A DNA stretch of 64,000 bases, taken from contig BCIX01000003.1 of assembly GCA_001600095.1 (NCBI GenBank), positions 868,001-932,000 on the forward strand, given 5' to 3'. Each line of letters starts with the position of its first letter. Within the stretch, counting starts at the first letter, position 1. A program made the position numbers and the translations under genes. The DNA is from Bullera alba (Eukaryota > Basidiomycota > Tremellomycetes > Tremellales > Bulleraceae). Positions 56,465 to 64,000 of the stretch are shown in pieces. Below the pieces are notes generated by a model. The model saw only the letters and a list, made by a program, of their open reading frames with translations. It ran no database searches and was not told the DNA's origin.

Positions 56465-59400
56465 TCATGAACTTGGTGGAGTTTCTATGGGTACAATGCT
56501 GGATCTCGACCGCCTGGCGGGAATTTGAGTTTGGCCAACAGCACAGCGTCTCTGTTCAGTTCTATCAGTTTCCCTTGACAGAGGTATTTGGCCGCCGCAG
56601 ACGTACCTGGGCGATCCGGAGACTTTGGATACTTTGGCAGTATACCTGAACTGGGTATCGTCCGTACGAGGACCGATCTCTGGCTTGGCCTTGGACGAGC
56701 TTGAGCCCCTGTTGGGTGGTTGATCGGGCTGCCTGTTCACCGTCCAGGTCCCCCATGGCTTGGCTGGTGTTGGCGAGGCATGGACATTGAAGGTGAGAGT
56801 TGTCCTTGGGGCAAAATTGCTGACGATCATGGCGTAATTACGGGCCTTCAAGCTGCCCACGATCTGGACCATCAGTCAGCAAGTTGACACTTTGGGTGAA
56901 GGATGAAGGACACGGGAGCTCACGATCATGACGTCTTCCTTGCAAATATGGTGCGTATCTCCATAATGAGTCAATATCCAGTCGATATTGGCAACGAGGA
57001 AAGCTCTCGCCTCGTCGAACGACTGGTAGATTTCAAACTCGCCGTCATCCACAATGAGCGAAGCCTGCTTCATGCCCGGCTTTAGAGGGAATGAGATCCG
57101 TCTGCTGACGGACTGTCTAGTTCGGAGATAGGTCAGCCACATGCGGACACTGTGGCGTAGCTGACTTACTTTGAGCTCTCGCCAGTTGGTTTGATGAAGT
57201 TCGTCAACGATGTGACATAGTCTAACCCCCTCTCGGTCGCACTTCGCACGTTGACGGGGAAAGTTCTCGTCTGGAGAGTACTAAACTCATCCAAGAACGG
57301 CATTGGCGGCAAAGAGGTTTTGTCAAGTGGTGGCCGATGGCCATCGATGATTCTGACGAACTGGCCGTGTCGAATATAACCAATCGAACCTAGTGGCACG
57401 GCCGAGGGGAACCACAAGGGTATGGTAAGTCGATCATCGAAACCATGCTGCAGGTAATGTCGATAATGCTTCTCCGACCTATCCGACTCGAACGATAGCT
57501 GGTTCTCCAGGTGCGTGGGAATAGAATGGATAGAGCCAGATGTCGATGATCCTTCCTCATCATCGATCGGAGGCAAAGGGACAGTATCGGACTGAGGGGA
57601 GAGAGCTCTAAAAGGTCAGCTGCGTGTGCATGAATGGTCGCTCACTCTTGTTCTTCTGGCACTTGGCCTTCATCTGCCGTTCCATAGGACCCAGTATTGC
57701 TGGTCGAGGAGGAGTCTGACATGTCAACCCTCGCTCTAAGAAGTAGACTCACTAGTTATATCGGTGTATTGCCTGTTGTCGGGTTTGGGCGCTTTGTACA
57801 TGCGAGAGAGGATTTCGCAAACCTCATCGAATCGAGGTCGCTTCTTTGGGTCTTGATCCCAACATCTCTCCATGAGAGACCACAGAGTGTCGGATATGCC
57901 ACTAGGTCGCTTTGGTCTCTCCCCATCTAGCAGTATCAGCGACTTCCCCATTCCATCACTAACCTTGGATAGACTTTCTCAAGGCATAGTCGTCGACGTA
58001 GCCGAACGGAACTTGCTGGGTCATGACCTATCGTCAGCTATACCCAGTTCTGATATATCTCACCTCATAGATGGTCATTCCAAAGGCATACACATCGGTC
58101 TTGTATGTCAACTCGGCCCCGCCCAGCCTTTCCGGACTCTGCCATCGCATCGTCCCGCCCAGCGCGTGTGACACAGCCTGATCATGATGCGACTTGGTGA
58201 CTAGGTCTAGCTTCAGGTGGCTGAGGCCAAAGTCGCAAATGACGGCGCTGCCTGTATCGGATATAAGGACATTTGCAGCCTGTGAACATAGATCGGCACG
58301 GTCTTTCGATCCAACTTTGTAATTCTGGCTCACCTTAAGATCGCCGTGCAGAATCTCTCTTCGGTGGAGGTATTCCATTCCCTGCGCTGTTTGGTGCAGC
58401 AGTGCAATCTTGTTGGCGTGCTTCCCTGCTTCGTTCCTCAAGAAGGTCAAGACGTCCTTGTTCTTCACTATAGGTATCTTAGCAGAGCTCAAGCGAAATA
58501 CAAGTCATGCGAAGCGAATTGCAACCACTCACTGTAGGGACTGATGAGGAAACAAGGTGGTGGACCGGTAGTACTGGATGCGCCGAAGAATGGCAGGATA
58601 TAAGGACTTCGAAGTTGCCTCCAGACATCCACCTCGTTGATGAATAGTGTCCTGTCGGCATTGGAGTTGAGCTCCTTGATGGCTACTTCCTGATCTTGCC
58701 ATTGTCCTCGATGAACTTCTGAGAAGAAACCAGAGCTGATCCTATCGCCGTGCTGGACCTCTAGGCTGGTGATTGTCCACTGAACAGCTGGTGAGTACAT
58801 GAACATTCGGGTGGCTGTATGACTCACATCTGGCACGCCGATGTCGCTAGCACTGCTGTGTCGACGAAGAACCTATCACAGCATCAATATGATATTGCTG
58901 ATGAGCTTACTCACATCTAGCGCTCTCTCGCAGAACTCTCGGTGGTCCTGGATCACGGCGATATCTGCGACCGAGGTGCGGCGTACTTCGGGCCTCCTCA
59001 AGTGGAGTGAATCTTGAGATGCAGAGAGTTCACTGCTATCCAGCTGCAGGCGCATCCTTGGCTCTACCGAAGTGGGCATGGGATGAAATATGGGCGAATC
59101 CAGGTCGGCAGGGGAGTCAGGACGACTTGTGGTGAGGTCTATTTGTGCCGCCCTCGACTGAGATGCGATCAATGCCTCCAACGTCCTCTGCAAAGTCTTG
59201 ATGGCTTCTTGCTGCTGGTCGGCTAGTACAATGTCAGAGACGCACAGACCAGGAATAGAAGATCAACTCACCCTTCACCTCTAGGAGCCTGAGCAGCGCT
59301 TGATCATCTTTCCTAGCTTCGACCTGTTTCTCGAGCAGGATCTCGAGGTCTTTCTGGTGATCAGCCCTCGATTCCTCCTGCCAGGCAGCAGCAGAGATTT

Positions 59401-60346
59401 GAGCTTGAAGCTGGAAGATGCGTATGAAATCCTCCAGATCTTCGGTCGCTTTGTCGATCTTTCGTTGAGTATCGTCCGCGTGAAGGTATAGCTTGAGGAA
59501 TGGCCTGCTGGACTGTTTGGTCATGAGGTACGCTGAGTCTCGGAGGTTGGAGAAAAGATTGTTGATATTGTTCTCCATGACGGAGCCGACTTTGCCATCA
59601 CTGTCGATCACACTTTGTTGGACAGCCTGAAGAACGTTGGCGGAGCGCTCGACCTACTCGTAGGATCAGCCAATGGACCGCTGGGGAAACATGGCGAGGC
59701 TTACCAGCCTGAGAGCGGCAACTCGTCCCATGCTAATCTTCTGCGCCTGACCCAACATCTGCACAATGAGGTCGACGCCTTTCCCAACGCCAGGTATCCA
59801 GCCAGCGCCGAGTTGAGCCAGGGACGCGACTCCCATAAGCATGGTCTGCGTGGATCCTAGCTTGTCGACCGCAGCCTCGGCTCTGGTCACCGCTTGGCGG
59901 AACTCGTCGCTCTTATCCCACAGCATCCCTTGTGAGTCGAGGGAGAGTAAGGAGGGGGGCTGAGTGAGACCGTTGGGAGGTGTCGAAGTGGGTTTCTGTC
60001 CTTCCTCGGCACCGATGACGGATGGCGCACCAGTACTAGGTTGAGACGACGCCGAATTGCTTCGTTTGCGACTATCCCCGAACTTGGCAAACAGACCTTT
60101 GACCTTGTCCCTCACTCGCTCTCCGTCCCCGCTAACAGGCGTAGATGCTCCAGTGTCAGCCTTGGCTGTGATTTCGGAGCTGGTCTCGGATTTGCCGGAG
60201 GTTGATCTTGATGAGGAGGCTTTGCGGACGACGGAAGGCAAGGACTTCTGCGAAGAAGCCAGATCAGGCGAAGAGGGTAATGAGGGCAGTTGCTTGTTGA
60301 TAGCTGGAGGAGAGGAAAGGAAAGAGTTACCGGAAGGAGATGTCAT
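56465..60346 (-). CDS. TKL-type protein kinase with MLKL/HeLo-like N-terminal helical domain and basidiomycete C-terminal module
   Basis: Start at 60346 (MTSPSGNSFLSSPPAINKQL). Residues ~1-130 are Ser-rich and disordered. About 140-300 form an Ala/Leu-rich helical bundle with the glycine hinge LAQLGAGWIPGVGKGVDLIV-QMLGQAQKISMGRVAALRLV, then ERSANVLQAV, as in MLKL-type four-helix N-terminal domains. A coiled coil follows (QKDLEILLEKQVEARKDDQA, ~305-345). The kinase domain (~465-745) has RISSGFFSEVHRG, VAIKEL, LHGDLKAANVLIS, CDFGLSHLK, MRWQSPERLGG, DVYAFGMTIYE and ERCWDQDPKKRPRF, so all catalytic residues are present. The C-terminal module (~800-1050) has RLTIPLWFPSAVPLGSIGYI, SVSRRISFPLKPGMKQASLI and SLKARNYAMIVSNF; I know similar segments from basidiomycete proteins of unknown role. 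Substrate and trigger unknown. About ten introns. The stop is at 56465. Confidence 0.83.
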
Positions 60347-61384
60347 CTCGAGGGAGGAAGGGTGGTGGCGTAGATGCGATAAACCGATCCGAAGAGGGTC
60401 CAAGCGATGTCGCCACTTTCGCCGGTTGCAGCGAGAAGGCGATCTCGATGAATTATTGGGGGATGACGGGGAGTGAAGCTATGACTTGTGATAGCCTATG
60501 ATCCCTAGATGCTCCAGTGAGGTGTCACTACTCATCGATACTCGTAGTGATGATCGACTACTGTATCCTCATATGACCATCAGTCAACCCCGTCGTCAAG
60601 GTCCGGCAATGGGAAGCTCGAGCGCCGATCAAGCCCGAGAGGTCAAAGGGACACTCGAAACCTGTGTGCGGGTGGGGTAACTTATGCTTCTCACAAAGGA
60701 TTCATGAGCGTCATTGGGAAGGTAAATTAGCTTACTGAGAATGTGCTCGTGACGCTAGTTGACTGTGTGTCGAGGCAATGCAAGGCTGTGACTGGGCACC
60801 GGGTTGAGTGGACTTGAGCAGACTCAGCTCTGCCATACGCGATGAGGCAAATTGAGTGAGTGTATTTTGGTAAACCCCCCTTTCTTCGGCCAGTGGATCT
60901 GCAAGCCGATGTCGAGCATCTCACACGACAAGCCCAGGGGCTCATCATTCTCTTGCCCTGACACGAGTAGTCGGAGTCGATAGGAGTCGATAAGCGCGAG
61001 CGAAGAGTGAGCGACTAATTGTCCATCAGGTCGATCGTCGCAAAGCTGAAACACTAAAAAGCTGCCGGCCTGCCAGCAGCCGATTTGGTGCTCGATCACG
61101 CGCTGATCGATGATCTCGGACCGGGACCGAGAATTCCGCTTACACAGGTAGTACTTGTACAGTATAAGTGCACAAGCTAAGTGGATACAATAATCGTACA
61201 AGGTACAACGTACAATGTGACACCGCAGTGATATCGCCCGTGTTTCCCATGCTGACTTTCCTGTTTTTCCTGTTTTTGCTTTTGGCAGGCTCCCTTGATA
61301 TGCGGATGGTGGTGTATCGCTGTGTATCGCTCGCTTACTGCTTCATGTGATCCGATGTCCCTCCTTTCCACTGATCCCCTCCTC
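60347..61384. other. Upstream region of the kinase gene
   Basis: 1.04 kb between the kinase start and the BCAS3-like stop, both minus. Presumed promoter and leader. No ORF, RNA or repeat supported. Confidence 0.4.
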
Positions 61385-64000
61385 TCACTTCCACTGCTTC
61401 TGCTGATTCTTCTGCTTTGTCAAGTACTGCTTCCTCTCTTCCTCCTCTTCGTCCATCAGACCGAGAACCAATTCCTCCGGCCCACCATCATCCTCCACTG
61501 CTCTCCGGTATTCTTCCTCCCAGCGATCTCCCCAGCTCTCATCCATGTCCCCGATCTCCCTCGCATCTCTCTCGTCCACTCCGTCACTTTCCGGCAAAAC
61601 ATCTGAAGATCTCCCACTACTCTCTTCGTCACCGATGTGACCAGAACCATCTTTGGCGCCTGTTGACAAGGCAAAGACCACGTCATCTTCGAATGACAAA
61701 CTCCTCTCGGCCGCTTCGGATTGTCTCAACAACTTCCTCTGTTGTGTTCTCTGATATTCCCTTCGCACCCTGTCGCTGAGACCGACTGCCCCTGCGGCGA
61801 CTTGTCGAATTGGGATACTAGTCGCCCAACTCCTTGCCCCTGGATATCCGTTCGGCAGGCCGGGTATAACCTGTTGATCGGGCGGACTCTCCAATACGGA
61901 ATGCAGTGCCGACATGAGTGGCTCGTCGAAGGACTTGACTTCTGGTGAAGTAGGTCTTGCTTCGACTTCTGAGCGGAAGACCAGGCGTCTCATTCTCGCT
62001 TCGAGATCGAGAATGGTGAGAGGGGAGAACTCATCGATAGGTCGAGCGGCGAAGAAGTCGACTTGGCGAGAGAGGTAGATGCTTCCAGGGAGTATACGAA
62101 GGTTGTGCGAGTGTGTCTGTAGCTCAGCGCGGGCGAGACTATAGGAAATATCGTCAGCGGTGTTCTATATCCCGCTCCCCTGCCAAGTCATCTTCACGGT
62201 CATCCTCGCCCAAGCAAGATGGATCCGGAGCCAGTGGGTCTAGACCCAAAGTCAAGATCTTTCACATCCCCCGCTCGTGACCATCATTGCCTTCATCCCC
62301 TTCCTCCGTGACGTTCGCCCTCGCGACCAGGCCAGACGCAAAATGGTGATATTGGGGTACGTTTTGAATCGAATGAAAATGGTGGTGAAGTGTGCCACAC
62401 GTCCCGATTCCTGATAGCTGTACTCACCTTGCGACAGCAGTCGTCCCTAGAGTTGGCTCCTTGGTGACCTCTGGTAACACCACTTCATCCGACACAGCAC
62501 TCGGCAGTATCCATCTCGCCCTCACCCCGGACTCCACGTCCAGATCCGTTCCCGAGTCGCCGAACGCCTTGGTACGCATCATCTCCGTCAACGCACTCGC
62601 TCCACTGGACCGTCTCACTCCCGATTCCAGCACGACACGGGGCTTGGCGGGTCTGAGGGAGATACGCGCCAGCTCCAGGTAATTCAGCGTTGGTCGGTAT
62701 ATCACCAAGTCCTGCAAGCACGACGTTGTAGACAGTGGGTCTCTCCTACAGTCACTGAAGACGAAAAGACCGGGGCCGGAGGCTGACTGGAGTCCAGGAC
62801 CTTCTGAGTGACCGGGTTTGGTGGAGGCTGTCCGGGGTGATCGCAATCTTGCAATAGGGGTGACCACCACTGATAAAGGGTACATCTGACTCTGGTTGGT
62901 AGGCTGAGGTGTCGCATGTGTCGCCGCAGAAGCAGGTCCTCCGTATGGGCTGAGGGGGTAGACGTGTATAGTACCCTTTCCAGTGGCTACGCCTACCATG
63001 CGTCCATCGTCGGACCAGGCGACTCCATCGACATGGGCAGAGGTATTACCCCGGCGTAGCTCGTACATATGCCACACTTCGCCGTGGGGATCTGAGCGAG
63101 GTGATTTCCGAGATCCACCCGCCTCATGTGGACTCGGCCCAGCGGGATGTATATCGACAACGTGTTGAGATCGCCCATCGGCTGCAGCAACTAGTAGACG
63201 GGTTCCATCTGGCGAAAATGACAGATGGGCAATCTCCTGAGATCGACTGGCGTGCTCCGACCCGCTTCCATTGCCAATTCGATTCATCCGTGGGTTCATC
63301 TGAGGCGAATGGGGAATGGGTGATTTCGAGGGAGGTAATTTGAAATGAGCGATGGTCTGTAACAAGCTCGATCCCGTGCTTGGTCCGGAGTCGAGTAAAG
63401 TGGGTTTCTGGCGGGATGTCGAGCTGCTCCGTCTCGCTTTGGGTGCCGTCTTGACCGCAGGTCGGGCAAACAAATCGACGACTTTGACCCACACTCCCCG
63501 CTCCTTCTGCGCAGAGTTCTCCCTCAATTCCCCGGTCATGCCCTCCTCCTCTGCACTCGTCCGATCACTGACGATACTATCTGTGGACTCGAGATGCTCG
63601 TCATCAGCCAAAGCGCCCGACACCTCGGAAGGTGCGCTCCTGGCCAACCGCCCCGCTCTGGCTCTACTAGCCGCTTGCGCCCCCATCTTCAATCCAGCCC
63701 ATACACCTCTCGCCACACCTCCCCCAATCTCGACCGCAGAGGTGAGAAGAGCAGTCTGTCCGCCGTGTGAGGTGCTATATTGGGGAGCTGTGCTGCCTGA
63801 TGCAATAGGCACGTTGGGGTCGTGGGCGCTTGTCGAGGTGGATTGACTGGTGACTATGGATCCACAGCCATCGGGACCCGGGTGCAGAGGGGTACTGGGA
63901 GTAGCGTAGGTTAGAAGCCTTCCGGACAGTGCCACGACTGGCAGTGTGGTATGACTGTCGAGAGAGACCGAGTCAATGGGCTCATGGATGACAGAAAGGT
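61385..64000 (-). CDS. BCAS3/WD40-like protein, C-terminal part (5' end beyond the window)
   Basis: The open frame enters from the right edge (VVALSGRLLTYATPSTPLHP at ~63940) and continues as one long exon to 62424. It includes ARGVWAGLKMGAQAASRARA, a Ser-rich insert, and two beta-propeller blades: EIAHLSFSPDGTRLLVAAAD-GRSQHVVDI and WHMYELRRGNTSAHVDGVAW-SDDGRMVGVATGKGTIHVYP. Then comes LQDLVIYRPTLNYLELARIS-LRP. A ~280-nt intron leads to ILPGSIYLSRQVDFFAARPI and a charged C-terminus rich in Glu (ending QKNQQKQWK, stop at 61385). The arrangement matches fungal BCAS3-domain proteins, which are phosphoinositide-binding propellers linked to autophagy in animals. The N-terminal propeller is not in the window. 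Confidence 0.75.

Noticed and set aside
62142..62424. snoRNA in the long BCAS3-like intron
   Set aside because: An atgatgg resembling a C box and a ctga are present, but there is no terminal stem or proper spacing that I can support.

Overview
The window is a gene-dense stretch of a basidiomycete nuclear genome, most like a Tremellales yeast of the Cryptococcus/Kwoniella type. Almost every gene is cut by several short introns (about 40-70 nt, gtgagt/gtaagt donors, ctgac/ctaac branch sites). There is a capsule-type family 69 glycosyltransferase close to cryptococcal Cap59. The conserved proteins (RAD51, Clf1, Swd1, Psa1, eS4, Rlp24, Thg1, Rpf1, Pif1) are all fungal in type. About 28 protein genes lie on both strands at roughly one per 2.2 kb, with one tRNA gene. 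I see no CRISPR array, bacterial operon, prophage or large transposon.

Left part (1-15 kb): the 5' end of a Rix7-like AAA ATPase; RAD51; the Cap59-like glycosyltransferase; an intron-bearing tRNA gene (probably Ala-UGC); splicing factor CLF1; an F-box/leucine-rich protein; mitochondrial ribosomal protein bL27m; cytosolic ribosomal protein eS4 (RPS4); inositol monophosphatase.

Middle part (15-48 kb): a tricalbin (SMP plus multiple C2 domains); a MED8-like Mediator subunit divergent from COMPASS subunit SWD1; a DnaJ/X-domain co-chaperone with an N-terminal zinc ribbon; a single-pass membrane protein; GDP-mannose pyrophosphorylase (PSA1), whose first intron appears to be AT-AC; ribosome biogenesis factor RLP24 with a strong intronic hairpin; a DUF4112 protein; tRNA-His guanylyltransferase THG1; mitochondrial bL31m; a DEK_C/SWIB chromatin protein; RPF1; PIF1 helicase; a type II membrane protein with adhesin-like repeats; an amino-acid permease.

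Right part (48-64 kb): two lineage-specific disordered proteins, then the least ordinary region. A large TKL-type kinase (56.5-60.3 kb) carries an N-terminal four-helix/coiled-coil domain of the MLKL/HeLo-like kind and a basidiomycete-type C-terminal module. Beside it on the same strand lies a shortened paralogue (53.5-55.2 kb) that has lost the VAIK lysine and the catalytic aspartate, so it is a predicted pseudokinase. A 72-bp inverted-repeat element with a 9-bp target-site duplication has inserted in frame into its activation segment. The window ends inside a BCAS3/WD40-like gene. The neighbouring kinase and pseudokinase, one with an MLKL-like N-terminal domain, is the best candidate here for an undescribed signalling or cell-death module, although the pseudokinase also shows signs of decay.
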